DNA of 64,000 bases from Lacticaseibacillus brantae DSM 23927 (GCF_001436115.1 NZ_AYZQ01000003.1:1-64000), one strand, 5' to 3'; numbered from the stretch's first letter, positions 1-8,473 are shown. Program-made: numbers and translations. The notes: a model not told the origin generated them from the sequence alone.

Positions 1-3
1 AAA

Positions 4-133
4 GACAACTATAACAGCTTATCAATTTGACAAGGCGTTGTCAACAAGAAATTTCATTATGCAAATCTCTTCTGGGCGTTTGCCCTTGCGACAACTATAA
101 TAGAATAACAAACGCTATATCCCGTGTCAACAA
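4..133. repeat. Two-unit direct repeat at the left edge of the window
   Basis: The string GACAACTATAA occurs at 4-14 and again at 90-100. In both places it is followed, exactly 36 bases from its start, by GTCAACAA (40-47 and 126-133). The unit is therefore about 44 bases long with an 86-base period, conserved at its ends and different in the middle. A perfect inverted repeat, TTGACAA with a 4-base gap then TTGTCAA, lies at 27-44. The 192 bases before the first gene hold no ORF. The second unit contains a TATAAT-like hexamer at 96-101 without a good -35. Function unknown; the repeat may continue left of the window. Confidence 0.4.
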
Positions 134-192
134 CGAATTAGCGCTTTTTCTGAAATGAATTAATCTACTATATAAAGTCAGGAGATGAGTCG

Positions 193-924
193 ATGGATAC
201 CCCTGAATCTTGGGACGATTTTGCCCAAACATATACTGAAATCCAAGCGGAATCCCAGCTACCAATCCAATCTGATGTTGTCAAAACTCTCATTAATCAC
301 CACTTACTCCCTGCACAATCCGTTCTTGATTTGGCCAGCGGCTCCGGACGTTACGGTTTAAAACTAGCCGAGCACGCCACCGAAGTCACGCTACTGGACT
401 GGTCCACTAATATGTTAACCCTGGCTAAAAAAGCAGCTAAAAAACGCCAGCTAAACAACATCACCTATACAACGGCCGACTGGCACACGTACAGGCAATC
501 GGCGGACTTAGTCTTTATCAGCCAATTGCCAACACTCAAGGTAACGGATTTGCCAAGAATCTCACAGTTAAGTCGTCAAGCAGTCGCCATTAATCACCAA
601 ACTCGCCAGGATGATCACTTATTAGCAGAAGGCGCTGCGTGGCTTGGCATCCCTGTACCACCAGTATACCAAGCGGATGCAAATTTGATGGCTGACTACC
701 GCGCGTGGTTGCAAGCGACCAATCAACCGTTTAAGCGCCAGGTCTTTACCTATCACCGCACTGAGGCTGTCACTATCGCCGATTTAGTGCCCGAGTTTGA
801 TGTCCCGTTGGGCGTGAATCAAGTCGCGGCAATGGCTCAGGCCCTCACTGGTGATAAAGATCCCCACCAGCCGGTCGATGACGTCATTGACTACCAATTT
901 GAACTGTTAACCTGGCTCACCTAA
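193..924 (+). CDS. Class I SAM-dependent methyltransferase
   Basis: The 243-residue protein has the Rossmann-fold methyltransferase signature. Motif I is VLDLASGSGR at about residues 44-53, and the acidic end of strand beta-2 is at about D69 in LLDWSTNM, where such enzymes bind the ribose of S-adenosylmethionine. The start is the ATG preceded by AGGAG. The C-terminal half carries no motif I can tie to a substrate, so the methyl acceptor (small molecule, RNA or protein) is unknown. It has a 66-base gap to the next gene and is probably transcribed with it or independently. Family assignment is solid; the role is open. Confidence 0.75.
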   Translation: MDTPESWDDFAQTYTEIQAESQLPIQSDVVKTLINHHLLPAQSVLDLASGSGRYGLKLAEHATEVTLLDWSTNMLTLAKKAAKKRQLNNITYTTADWHTYRQSADLVFISQLPTLKVTDLPRISQLSRQAVAINHQTRQDDHLLAEGAAWLGIPVPPVYQADANLMADYRAWLQATNQPFKRQVFTYHRTEAVTIADLVPEFDVPLGVNQVAAMAQALTGDKDPHQPVDDVIDYQFELLTWLT

Positions 925-990
925 AACAGTACAGAATCTTTGCAATTTTGATCAAAGTTACAAATAATAAAGAAAAAAGGAGGATCCAAC

Positions 991-1917
991 ATGGCAATTA
1001 CTGATGATCGTCTGATTCACGGGATTGTTGGCGCCGCAATTGGTGACGCACTTGGTTTACCCGTCCACGGCAAAACCAAAGCAGAACTCGACGCAACTCC
1101 TGTGGCCAGCATGCTGGGTTACGGCACATACAATCAACCAGCTGGGAATTATTCTGATGAAACAGCCCTTATTTTGGCGAGTCTTGACGCCCTGAGTGAT
1201 GGCGACAATCTTGACGCTATCCTCAAAAACTACAAGGCTTGGTATAACGATAATGAATACGCCCCGTATGAAACAGCACATGTGGACATTTGGCCTGCAA
1301 CTGAACTCGCCGTCACTGACAAGCCTTTGACTGACACGGCCAAAGATCCTGGTGGTCTCACGCGGGTCCTGCCGTTTGCCTATTACCTGTACCATGAATA
1401 CGGGAATACGTTATTTACTAACGAGACAGCCTTTGACCAATTGCGTGATTTCATTGCATTGACCAATCCTGATGTCGAGAACTTGGTGGCTGGGGCCGTC
1501 TATGCTCAGATTGTTTTGAACTTGCTAGATAATCAGAACCTGCAAGACGCCATGGCACACGCGCTGGACCAAGCTGGCACTTATTTCACAGCCCACCAGC
1601 AAGCAGCCTGGCAACGATTCCAAGAAACCCAAATCAGCAACAACGATCCTGTCCCAGGGCCGTTCGTAATGCTCACGGTTGTCCTGACTGATTTGAAGAA
1701 TACGAGTGATTATCGGGACGCCGCTTTAGCCGCCGTCAACCGTGGTGGCTATACCGACACAATGGGTGCCCTAGTCGGCGGCCTCGCTGGTTTGGCCTAT
1801 GGTTATCAAGCTCTGCCCCACAAGTGGTGCTTAGTGCTCGCAGAATATAGTGAAATTGTTGATCTCTGCGAAAAAGCTGAAGCCTCTGACTTCTTTGATA
1901 GTTACGCGCAAGACTAA
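991..1917 (+). CDS. ADP-ribosylglycohydrolase (DraG/ARH) family protein
   Basis: The 308-residue protein opens with GAAIGDALG near residues 14-22 and has YSDETALILA near 54-63 and GGYTDTMGAL near 253-262. These match the three conserved blocks of ADP-ribosylglycohydrolases, which remove ADP-ribose from proteins or other acceptors using two divalent metals. The usual metal ligands are altered: the N-terminal S/T-D-D-T block reads SDET, and the C-terminal D-x-D block reads YTD. Activity may therefore be changed or lost. A strong AGGAGG lies 8 bases before the ATG. The signal peptidase gene begins 26 bases downstream and may share its transcript. The substrate is unknown. Confidence 0.72.
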   Translation: MAITDDRLIHGIVGAAIGDALGLPVHGKTKAELDATPVASMLGYGTYNQPAGNYSDETALILASLDALSDGDNLDAILKNYKAWYNDNEYAPYETAHVDIWPATELAVTDKPLTDTAKDPGGLTRVLPFAYYLYHEYGNTLFTNETAFDQLRDFIALTNPDVENLVAGAVYAQIVLNLLDNQNLQDAMAHALDQAGTYFTAHQQAAWQRFQETQISNNDPVPGPFVMLTVVLTDLKNTSDYRDAALAAVNRGGYTDTMGALVGGLAGLAYGYQALPHKWCLVLAEYSEIVDLCEKAEASDFFDSYAQD

Positions 1918-1943
1918 ACGAGTTGAGGCAAGATGAAGGTGAC

Positions 1944-2546
1944 ATGGTGAAGAAAAAGCGCTCGAATCCTTGGGTCTTCGTACTAGAGCTTCTGTTCGTC
2001 ATCGGTGTCGCGATTGGCGCGGCCGCACTCCTGCGGCAGTATGTCATCAGCAAGGATGTTGTAGTAGGCGTCAGCATGGCACCCACGCTCAATAATGACG
2101 ACCGGCTATTCTCTCTGCGAACCGTGGGCATCAAGCGTAATGCCATTGTCGTGGTCAACGCACCAGATCGACCCAATCAGCGCTATGTCAAACGAGTGAT
2201 TGGTTTGCCCGGCGACACCGTCGAGTCAAAGAATGATGTGCTTTATATTAATGGCAAACGCCAAGCTCAACCGTATCTGAAGCCGAAATTTATGCAGCCA
2301 GAGATTAAAACCTGGGCTGCCCAGCGCAATGTCAACGCGAGCGTCGTGCATTTCACTGGCGACTTTAACATTGCCACGCTACCGTCAACCCACAGCAAAA
2401 CGGTCCCTGCCGGACATTATTTCGTACTTGGTGATAACCGCTTGGTCTCCCACGATAGTCGAGACTTTGGTTTCCTCTCACGGAGTCAAATCGAATCCGT
2501 CATTATCTGGCGGTATGCCCCAATAGATCAGATGCAATGGTACTGA
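1944..2546 (+). CDS. lepB: Signal peptidase I
   Basis: This is a membrane-anchored type I signal peptidase that removes signal peptides from exported proteins. After a short KKKR stretch comes one transmembrane segment (about residues 10-31). The catalytic serine is S44 in GVSMAPTL and the general-base lysine is K83 in YVKRVIGLPGDTV. Box E (GDNRLVSHDSRDFG) is present near the C-terminus. The chosen ATG at 1944 has GAAGGTG just upstream; an earlier TTG at 1923 would add seven residues without a better site. The length of 200 residues is normal for Gram-positive SipT/LepB. Likely clients in this window include the WxL, SLAP-like and LysM proteins. Confidence 0.9.
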   Translation: MVKKKRSNPWVFVLELLFVIGVAIGAAALLRQYVISKDVVVGVSMAPTLNNDDRLFSLRTVGIKRNAIVVVNAPDRPNQRYVKRVIGLPGDTVESKNDVLYINGKRQAQPYLKPKFMQPEIKTWAAQRNVNASVVHFTGDFNIATLPSTHSKTVPAGHYFVLGDNRLVSHDSRDFGFLSRSQIESVIIWRYAPIDQMQWY

Positions 2547-2553
2547 AGCAAAC

Positions 2554-2599
2554 AAAAAAGACTGTGACATCACCAAAATGGTGATGTCACAGTCTTTTT
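2554..2599. terminator. Bidirectional rho-independent terminator
   Basis: A perfect 20-base stem runs from AAAAAGACTGTGACATCACC to its complement over an AAAA-type loop. It has an A-run on the left and a T-run on the right, so it can end both lepB from the left and the minus-strand gene at 2598-2930 from the right. Confidence 0.9.
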
Positions 2600-2930
2600 A
2601 AATATCAATCTCATGGTGACTAATCATGTCTCGTAGTTGATGCTGCAACCGCAACAGGGTCGCACGTGCGTCTGTACGATAATCGGCGACATACGACTCA
2701 CCCTGACTATGCAAGGTAGCCACCACGGTGCGAGTGGTGTTGATAATGCCTAAATCAGGCCCTGTGATTTTGGCTTGGAAGTAACTTCCCTCAAAGCCTT
2801 CGTCCAATAGAAATTGGACCCAGTCTTGAATGGTATGCTTAATCACTTCGTCCTCGGTCTTATACCGACCTACCTTAACTAGTTCAGCGAGTGCATCAGG
2901 AGAAAGAATGAAATCATCCATGCTTGTCAT
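2598..2930 (-). CDS. Hypothetical protein, 110 residues, downstream of ndh
   Basis: I do not recognise this family. The protein is soluble and acidic with no signal peptide or membrane segment. It has a predicted helical N-terminus (SPDALAELVKVG) followed by a more beta-like stretch (ILNTTRTVVATLH-like) and a helical C-terminus. It begins 13 bases after the ndh stop on the same strand and shares the terminator at 2554-2599, so it is most likely the second gene of an ndh operon. Its ribosome binding site is weak, and the second in-frame ATG three codons in (MDDFIL) is an alternative start. A role linked to respiration is only a guess from position. Confidence 0.55.
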   Translation of the reverse strand: MTSMDDFILSPDALAELVKVGRYKTEDEVIKHTIQDWVQFLLDEGFEGSYFQAKITGPDLGIINTTRTVVATLHSQGESYVADYRTDARATLLRLQHQLRDMISHHEIDI

Positions 2931-2943
2931 CAGCTTTCATGTA

Positions 2944-4137
2944 TTAATGGTAAATATCGTAACGACCCTTTTTCAACATGGTACCAAAGTTGGCATCTTC
3001 CAACAAACTGCGGTTGGTAATGATTTTCTTGAGAACAGAAGCTGGATAGCCTTTAAGTTTCCGCTTGCCGACTTCACCAATCGCGTTGACCTCAGACAAG
3101 GAGGCAACGGTTCCGAGTGACTCGTAGCTGAAGTCTTCCAGACTCTCGCCCTTCTCAGCATGCGCAATATTCTTTGCGGCGTATTCGCCTTGCTTGAGCG
3201 AAATTTGTGCTGTCGTTGGATATGGTCGGTTAGAGTCTGGATCCATGACGGCGGACACATCCCCGACGATGAAGACTTCTGGGTGGGCGTCAAGATTAAG
3301 GTTCTTTGACACGACCACACGGTTACGCTTTTGATCAAAGCCTGAATCGGCGATGACGTCACTCCCGGAAACCCCGACGGTCCAAATGATGGTGTTCCCG
3401 TAGGCCCGTTTTTCTTCATCATTCTCAGAATAAACCACGGCATTAGGTTCAATTTCGCTAATTTTAGCCCCGGTCAGTAAATTGACGCCCTTGTTCTTCA
3501 AGAAATCAACCGCATAAGTGGCTAAACCTTGATCAAACATTGGGAGGATTTGGGTGGCCATTTCGATGTTCGTAATCTTAGGTTCAGGCGTATTATACTT
3601 CTTGGCCAAACGAGGCAAGGAGCGAGTCAGTTCGCCGACCAATTCAATCCCGGTAAAACCGGCACCACAGACAATGACGTTCAAAGCATTCTCGTCTTTG
3701 GTCTGCGCATAGTGTTTGATTTGATCTTCAATATGCTTTTGGATGGCTTCGGCACTTTCAATGTCATAGAGTGGCAAAGCGTTGTCAGAAGCACCTTTTA
3801 ACCCGAAATCTTCGGAGCGGAAACCAAGGGCAATAATCACATAGTCATAAGTCAGCGTTGTGCCATCGTCAAACAGCACTTGCTTGGCATCCACGTCTAC
3901 CTTAGTTACTTTGCCGATTTGAAACTTTACTCGCTTGGAAATGACATCCTCAATTGAGTAAGTAATCTTTACAGGGGCAATCGTACCGGCTGCCACTTCA
4001 TGCAGGTTAGTCTTCTCAGTATGAATAGGACTGTCGTTGACCAAGATAAGGTCATCAGAGGCTGGCAAGTCCTTCTGCAAAAACTTAATAGCGCGCATGC
4101 CAGCATACCCCGCGCCCAAAACAACAATACGACTCAT
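2944..4137 (-). CDS. ndh: Type II NADH dehydrogenase (NDH-2)
   Basis: This is a 397-residue single-subunit, non-proton-pumping NADH:quinone oxidoreductase on the inner face of the membrane. The FAD-binding GxGxxG is VLGAGYAG at about residues 6-13. The NADH-binding second dinucleotide fold is VCGAGFTGIELVGEL at about 155-170, and VGDVSA near residue 293 is the flavin-contacting GD motif. The start has AAGGAG upstream. In lactic acid bacteria NDH-2 feeds electrons to demethylmenaquinone or haem-dependent respiration and to extracellular electron transfer. No such partner genes are in this window except the 110-residue gene that follows it in the likely operon. Confidence 0.88.
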   Translation of the reverse strand: MSRIVVLGAGYAGMRAIKFLQKDLPASDDLILVNDSPIHTEKTNLHEVAAGTIAPVKITYSIEDVISKRVKFQIGKVTKVDVDAKQVLFDDGTTLTYDYVIIALGFRSEDFGLKGASDNALPLYDIESAEAIQKHIEDQIKHYAQTKDENALNVIVCGAGFTGIELVGELTRSLPRLAKKYNTPEPKITNIEMATQILPMFDQGLATYAVDFLKNKGVNLLTGAKISEIEPNAVVYSENDEEKRAYGNTIIWTVGVSGSDVIADSGFDQKRNRVVVSKNLNLDAHPEVFIVGDVSAVMDPDSNRPYPTTAQISLKQGEYAAKNIAHAEKGESLEDFSYESLGTVASLSEVNAIGEVGKRKLKGYPASVLKKIITNRSLLEDANFGTMLKKGRYDIYH

Positions 4138-4288
4138 ATGTAAAATCTCCTTTGTGTCCGTTTACACTCACTAAACCACCGGTGCATCAAAAATTCAACC
4201 ATTCCGCTTGTGCAATAGTATACAGAGTGTGCCCTGGCACGGGTCCAGCCGAACCCACACACGCAGACTTATATTTCGCCAGCCACAC

Positions 4289-4316
4289 AAAAAAGCCACG
4301 AATCCCGTGGCTTTTT
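4289..4316. terminator. Terminator after dsdA
   Basis: The stem GCCACG/CGTGGC has a short AATC-type loop, flanked by an A-run on the left and a T-run on the right. It lies 5 bases beyond the dsdA stop codon on the minus strand, and may also stop plus-strand transcripts. The rest of 4138-4288 holds the ndh leader and no ORF I trust. Confidence 0.85.
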
Positions 4317-4320
4317 ATTG

Positions 4321-5625
4321 TTACTGATTTAAAAGTGCTTCGCCAATGGCGTAGTTCCGTTCGTGTTCACTTTCAGGGACGAGCATCCCCCCGGTACTCC
4401 AGACAATATGCGTGGCATTTTGCATCGGATACTGCGTACCTAGATATGGCTGTGCTTGTTGTAAGGCTGCAAAGCCGGCTGTGGCACTTGGTTCAACCTT
4501 GTAGCCTTCTGTATCCCGCAATTGGGCCGTATACGCCATGACCCGGGAGTCATCAAAGGTTGCAATCCCTTGAAGCAAGGTCTTCATCACCCGGCCAGCC
4601 AATCGACTTGGCCGACCGACTGCTAGTCCATCCGCTTCTGTGACGCCATCTAGGCCAATGTCATATACAGAAATTTGATCGTTTAAACCAGTGACCATGC
4701 CCAGCAAGACTGATGGAATGTGAGTCGGTTCAGCAAAAATGGCGTGGGCGTTTGGGCCGAGAATTTGTTTCAAACCAAACGTCACCCCACTAGGAGAACC
4801 ACCAACCCCAGCAGGTAAGTAAACGAAGAGTGGGTGCTCAGCATCAACCTTAATGCCCATATCTTTTAACTGTTTTTGCAGGCGGATAGCAGCGACACCA
4901 TAACCGAGGAACAGATCTCGACTACCTTCATCATCGATAAAGTAAACTGTCGGATCCAAAGCCGCTTGTTCGCGACCAGCGGTGATGGCTTCAGTGAAAT
5001 TCCCGGCGTATTCAACCACATTCACGCCTTTTTCACGCAGTAAATTCTTCTTCCAGGCTTTAGCATCACTCGACATGTGAACGGTCGTTTTGAAGCCTAA
5101 TTTAGCCGCGACAATCCCAATGCTTAGGCCGAGATTGCCTGTTGACCCAACGGCAATTCCGTACTGGCTAAAAAGGTCATGGAACTCGGGATCATTGAAG
5201 TGTGCATAGTCATCCATATAGGTAATCAGGCCATGCTTAATCGCCACACTTTCGGCGAACTTCAAGACTTCGTAAATCCCACCCCGCGACTTAATCGAGC
5301 CAGAAATCGGTAATTCATTATCAGCTTTCAGGTATAAATCACCAGGAAGCACATAATGCTCACGTTCCGTGATAGCCGATTTCATCTGGTCCAATTTGTG
5401 TAATGGAGACTCCAAAATACCACCAGTCACCGCGGTTTCTGGAAAAGCGACGGCCATGTACGCCCCAAAGCGATCAAATCGGGCAGCTGCATCGAAAAGA
5501 TCAGCTTGTGTCAGGCCCATCAAATCACTTTCTTGGCCATAATCAGGATTGACCCACATGACTTCCTTTGCGGCTGCGATATCAGCCACAATCGGATAAG
5601 TTTCAGTTAATGCTGCGATGTCCAT
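4321..5625 (-). CDS. dsdA: D-serine ammonia-lyase
   Basis: This 434-residue PLP enzyme converts D-serine to pyruvate and ammonia. The PLP-binding lysine is K112 in GSIKSRGGIYE, and the pyridoxal-phosphate glycine loop is GSTGNLGLSIG at about residues 181-191. The C-terminal block ATHIVWSTGG is typical of DsdA. Length and architecture match the fold-type II DsdA family (about 440 residues). The start has AAGGAGG upstream. It stands alone, with its own terminator and no dsdC or dsdX next to it. Likely roles are detoxifying D-serine, which can enter peptidoglycan precursors, or using it as a nitrogen and carbon source. Confidence 0.9.
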   Translation of the reverse strand: MDIAALTETYPIVADIAAAKEVMWVNPDYGQESDLMGLTQADLFDAAARFDRFGAYMAVAFPETAVTGGILESPLHKLDQMKSAITEREHYVLPGDLYLKADNELPISGSIKSRGGIYEVLKFAESVAIKHGLITYMDDYAHFNDPEFHDLFSQYGIAVGSTGNLGLSIGIVAAKLGFKTTVHMSSDAKAWKKNLLREKGVNVVEYAGNFTEAITAGREQAALDPTVYFIDDEGSRDLFLGYGVAAIRLQKQLKDMGIKVDAEHPLFVYLPAGVGGSPSGVTFGLKQILGPNAHAIFAEPTHIPSVLLGMVTGLNDQISVYDIGLDGVTEADGLAVGRPSRLAGRVMKTLLQGIATFDDSRVMAYTAQLRDTEGYKVEPSATAGFAALQQAQPYLGTQYPMQNATHIVWSTGGMLVPESEHERNYAIGEALLNQ

Positions 5626-5700
5626 GATATTTCCTCCTTGCTATTTCAGCTGATTGTACTCCAGGTTTTGAAGCAATTAAAGTCTTGAATACGGCCACAC

Positions 5701-5726
5701 AAAAAGCTGACCGGACTCGTCAGCTT
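5701..5726 (-). terminator. Terminator after the DUF975 gene
   Basis: The inverted repeat AAGCTGAC/GTCAGCTT has a 7-base loop and a T-run on the minus-strand side. It begins 6 bases beyond the stop codon at 5732. Confidence 0.8.
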
Positions 5727-5731
5727 CAGTC

Positions 5732-6451
5732 TTACCCTTGAACTTGTTGTTGGGCTTGATAGTTCCGCACGTTCTCATAGAAACCCGCGTAGACCAATTG
5801 TAGATAGGGGTTAATTGCGAAATCGAGTAAATGTAAGGTGATGTTTTGCAGAATAATCCAGCCCAGTAATGACAGGCCGAGGACAAATAAATCGAGTTTG
5901 AAGCCACTCATCAATCGCCAACTCTGGACTAAAGCACTAAGCGCCGTGCTAGACTGGCCATCTTTGCGTGCATCATATAAGGCATAATATGACTGGCTTA
6001 AACCGTAATACAACAAAATCCCGGGAATGATGAACAAAATAAAGCCCAGCTGTTGAAAGACGGTCGACAGGAACCAAACTGCTAATACGCCCCAGAACCA
6101 GCGACCATTGAAGACGCGGAACACGGCGGTCCAAGGTTTAATCGCCTGGTCCGGGTTCCGCCAAGTCTCTAAAGCCGTGAAAGCAATCCCCTGGCCAAAC
6201 ATGGTTGCTACGAGGCTTTCAATCAAGGAACGCGAACCATTTTGAGGCAAGTTATTCAGGCTATCGACCACGTTGTTGTAATCAATCTGAGATAAAATGG
6301 CATGCGCTTCGAGTAAGGCTAAGATAGTCACGACCACGGCAATTAGCCATGGAATGACGTTAGCAATCATCAATTGGCGCCAATTATCGTTGGTTCTCAA
6401 TTTTTCTTTGGCTTGACGCTTGATTTCGCGTCGAGTTAACAGTGTTGTCAT
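5732..6451 (-). CDS. DUF975 family integral membrane protein
   Basis: The 239-residue protein starts with the charged segment RREIKRQAKEKL typical of DUF975 proteins. Several membrane segments follow: about residues 30-50, 115-145 (with IIPGILLYYGLSQ) and 185-215. The function of the family is unknown; members occur widely in Firmicutes and often sit near envelope genes. It is translated 9 bases after the glycosyltransferase gene on the same strand, and the pair ends at the 5701-5726 terminator, so the two genes form an operon. A role in envelope biogenesis is an inference from this partner only. Confidence 0.75.
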   Translation of the reverse strand: MTTLLTRREIKRQAKEKLRTNDNWRQLMIANVIPWLIAVVVTILALLEAHAILSQIDYNNVVDSLNNLPQNGSRSLIESLVATMFGQGIAFTALETWRNPDQAIKPWTAVFRVFNGRWFWGVLAVWFLSTVFQQLGFILFIIPGILLYYGLSQSYYALYDARKDGQSSTALSALVQSWRLMSGFKLDLFVLGLSLLGWIILQNITLHLLDFAINPYLQLVYAGFYENVRNYQAQQQVQG

Positions 6452-6460
6452 CTTTTCTCC

Positions 6461-7249
6461 CTATCGTTCTACTTTAATCACCGGTTCGTCTTTTTCTGGT
6501 TCAGCATCTACTTTGGCTTGATTGGCAATCATCTTCTGAATCCGCACTAGCGCAGAGATTTGTTGGGGTACAGCACCAATCACGCCAAGTGACTGGGTAG
6601 CTGAATCCAAGCGAATAACATGATGATACGCTGGTTTGCCAAAATAAAAAAAACGATCCGTCATTAGTGCATATTGGACGGTGAATAATTCGTCTTCCAT
6701 GATAGAAACAGTCTCATCGAACCGCAAATGAGCTTGTTCGACCAAATCACGACGATACATCTTATTCCACAGATACCCGCGCACCCGCCCGACCGGCATC
6801 AGCATGCCACGGATGAAGGCTGATCGTGTCAGCACCTTATCCATCTGACTTCTGGCTGGCACCGCATTTGGTTCAGGATTATCGCTAAAAAAGGGGCTGA
6901 CCACTAAGTCGCAATTTCTGTGATTCATGGTTTTAACTAGCGCGTCGATAAAGTCTGGTTCGACCCAGTCATCCCCATCCATAAACGCGAGTAATTCTCC
7001 AGTAGCTACTTCGAGCCCGGCGTTTCGGGCAGCGGACACGCCGCCATTCTTCGTAAGATAGATTGGTTTCACCCGGGCATCTTGAGCTGCAAATTCAGCC
7101 ATCACCGAAGCACTTGTATCTGTTGAGGCATCATCGATGAGGATTAATTCTATATTATTGTAGGTTTGTTGCGTCAAACTCTTCAGACCTCGAGGTAAAT
7201 ACGGACTGAGATTATAAATTGGCACAATCACACTCACTAAGGGTTGCAT
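6461..7249 (-). CDS. Family 2 glycosyltransferase
   Basis: The 262-residue protein has a GT-A fold beginning VSVIVPIYN at about residues 5-13. It continues with the nucleotide-sugar loop LIDDASTD at about 37-44 and GGVSAARNAG at about 69-78. The metal-binding DxD is MDGDDW at about 91-96, and an acceptor-side ED motif is MEDELF near residue 185. There is no membrane segment, so it works on the cytoplasmic side, probably moving a sugar from a nucleotide sugar to a cell-wall polysaccharide, teichoic acid or lipid. The specific sugar cannot be read. It is the first gene of a two-gene unit with the DUF975 gene. Confidence 0.85.
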   Translation of the reverse strand: MQPLVSVIVPIYNLSPYLPRGLKSLTQQTYNNIELILIDDASTDTSASVMAEFAAQDARVKPIYLTKNGGVSAARNAGLEVATGELLAFMDGDDWVEPDFIDALVKTMNHRNCDLVVSPFFSDNPEPNAVPARSQMDKVLTRSAFIRGMLMPVGRVRGYLWNKMYRRDLVEQAHLRFDETVSIMEDELFTVQYALMTDRFFYFGKPAYHHVIRLDSATQSLGVIGAVPQQISALVRIQKMIANQAKVDAEPEKDEPVIKVER

Positions 7250-7334
7250 TTAGCCACCGCCATTTCTTTTGACTAGCATCAGTATAACTTATATCGCCAA
7301 CAGGACAATAATCCCTCAGAAAATGTATAGAAAT

Positions 7335-8108
7335 TTAATTCTGTTTATTCGTCTCTGGGGTAATAATTGTCGTACGAGGATCAAACCAACGTCGTTCCTC
7401 AGCTGCTAGGGGCCGATCGGTAATAAAAGTATCAATCTGATCCAATGCCAACCCTCGATACGGCGCCTCAAGTTGTAATTTCTGAGTTTCAGAGACAACG
7501 ACGACTTGGCGCGCGGCACTCACAGCTGCACGTTTGACCAACGCATCTTCTTCATAACCAAAGTTCACACCGGTGGCATCAATCGCTGTCGCCCCGATAA
7601 AGGCAGCATCAAAAGCAATTCGTGACAGGGTATGGAGGGTCTCAGGTTCAAAGAAGAAGCGGGCATGTTGATTGAGGGTCCCTCCCAACATTCGCAGTGT
7701 GATTGCTGATTGCACTGACAAGGCAATCGCATTGTCCAATGAATGGGTGTAAATGGTCACATCCGCCGCGATGCTTTGGGAAAGTTTCAACAGCGTTGTG
7801 GAATCATCAATAAAATAAACGCCACCCGGATGAATCATGCCTAACGCTAACTGAGCCATTTGAGATTTTTGTTCTGAAAAAAGTTGCAGCCGTTCCGAGT
7901 AGCTCGGTACACTTTGGCCAAACGACGGCGCAATCAAACCACCACGCGTGCGTCGGCCCACGCCACGTTCAGCCAATGCTACAATGTCGCGACGAGCCGT
8001 ATCGCGAGAAACATTGACCGCCTGCATAATGTCCTCAATACTCAATTCCTGACGTTCTGCCAGCAGTCGCTTAATTTCTTCGAACCGTTTTTCTCGATAC
8101 ATCGCCAC
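7335..8108 (-). CDS. DeoR-family transcriptional regulator
   Basis: The 257-residue protein has an N-terminal winged helix (about residues 5-60, with SIEDIMQAVNVSRDTARRDI and the wing TRGG). A DeoR C-terminal sugar-phosphate-sensing domain follows, with GGTLN at about 141-145 and FIGATAID near 168-175. Such repressors usually respond to a phosphorylated sugar and control a nearby sugar operon. Here no sugar operon adjoins it: the glycosyltransferase is 85 bases downstream and the LysM gene is divergent. Its target is therefore unclear and may be elsewhere. It could also respond to glycerol-3-phosphate (GlpR-like), since a glp operon lies 2.7 kb away; that is inference. Confidence 0.82.
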   Translation of the reverse strand: MAMYREKRFEEIKRLLAERQELSIEDIMQAVNVSRDTARRDIVALAERGVGRRTRGGLIAPSFGQSVPSYSERLQLFSEQKSQMAQLALGMIHPGGVYFIDDSTTLLKLSQSIAADVTIYTHSLDNAIALSVQSAITLRMLGGTLNQHARFFFEPETLHTLSRIAFDAAFIGATAIDATGVNFGYEEDALVKRAAVSAARQVVVVSETQKLQLEAPYRGLALDQIDTFITDRPLAAEERRWFDPRTTIITPETNKQN

Positions 8109-8390
8109 AATCTCACCTCATTTAATCCGTGTTGTTTCTATTATAACTCAGAACGAAAACCCATGAGTAGCCAGACCAAAAGGAATCGGCCTGTGCGCTG
8201 TTGGGGGGCATCGACTAAGTGTTTTGTTACAAGGCCGACAAAAAATAACACTCATTTTTTTGAAAGCTGCTTGAAATTCAGCCAACTCCTAGTGACCGTC
8301 GGTGTTGAGGCTGGAATAGAATGCTGATTTATCGGTTTTTTGGGCCAAAAAATTTCTGAAAATGGTTTCTAGGCAAGATTCCCAGCAAAT

Positions 8391-8407
8391 ATTACAGCAG
8401 CGTTACA
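8391..8407 (-). promoter_or_regulatory. Predicted WalR box upstream of the LysM gene
   Basis: On the minus strand the sequence reads TGTAAC, five bases, TGTAAT. This fits the published WalR consensus TGTWAH-N5-TGTWAH at every defined position. It lies about 39 bases upstream of the proposed -35 of the LysM gene. A further half-site, TGTAAC, is at 8430-8435. The match is seen directly; binding by the WalR encoded at 39.8-40.5 kb is inferred. Confidence 0.6.
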
Positions 8408-8445
8408 TTATGACAATATTGATGCAGAATGTAACCTCGATGGCA

Positions 8446-8473
8446 TTTGCCTGACACACCCTCCCGTTATACT
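8446..8473 (+). promoter_or_regulatory. Promoter of the LysM gene
   Basis: TTTGCC, 16 bases, TATACT. The -35 is poor and the -10 is good, as expected for an activator-dependent promoter. The leader after it contains the small hairpin TCTGTT/AACAGA near 8480-8502. The remainder of the 416-base gap 8109-8524 shows no ORF with a ribosome binding site. Confidence 0.5.

Noticed and set aside
1-192. Edge repeat as the end of a CRISPR array
   Set aside because: Only the ends of the unit are conserved, the period is 86 bases, and there is no cas gene or further repeat in view. It does not fit any array type.
1057-1395. Minus-strand open frames inside the ADP-ribosylglycohydrolase gene, and similar long frames opposite other genes
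   Set aside because: They lack ribosome binding sites, have odd composition and lie fully inside well-supported genes. They are shadow frames.
4152-4541. Plus-strand open frame of 129 codons over the ndh leader and dsdA end
   Set aside because: It crosses the dsdA terminator and overlaps the dsdA coding region on the other strand. It has no recognisable protein features.
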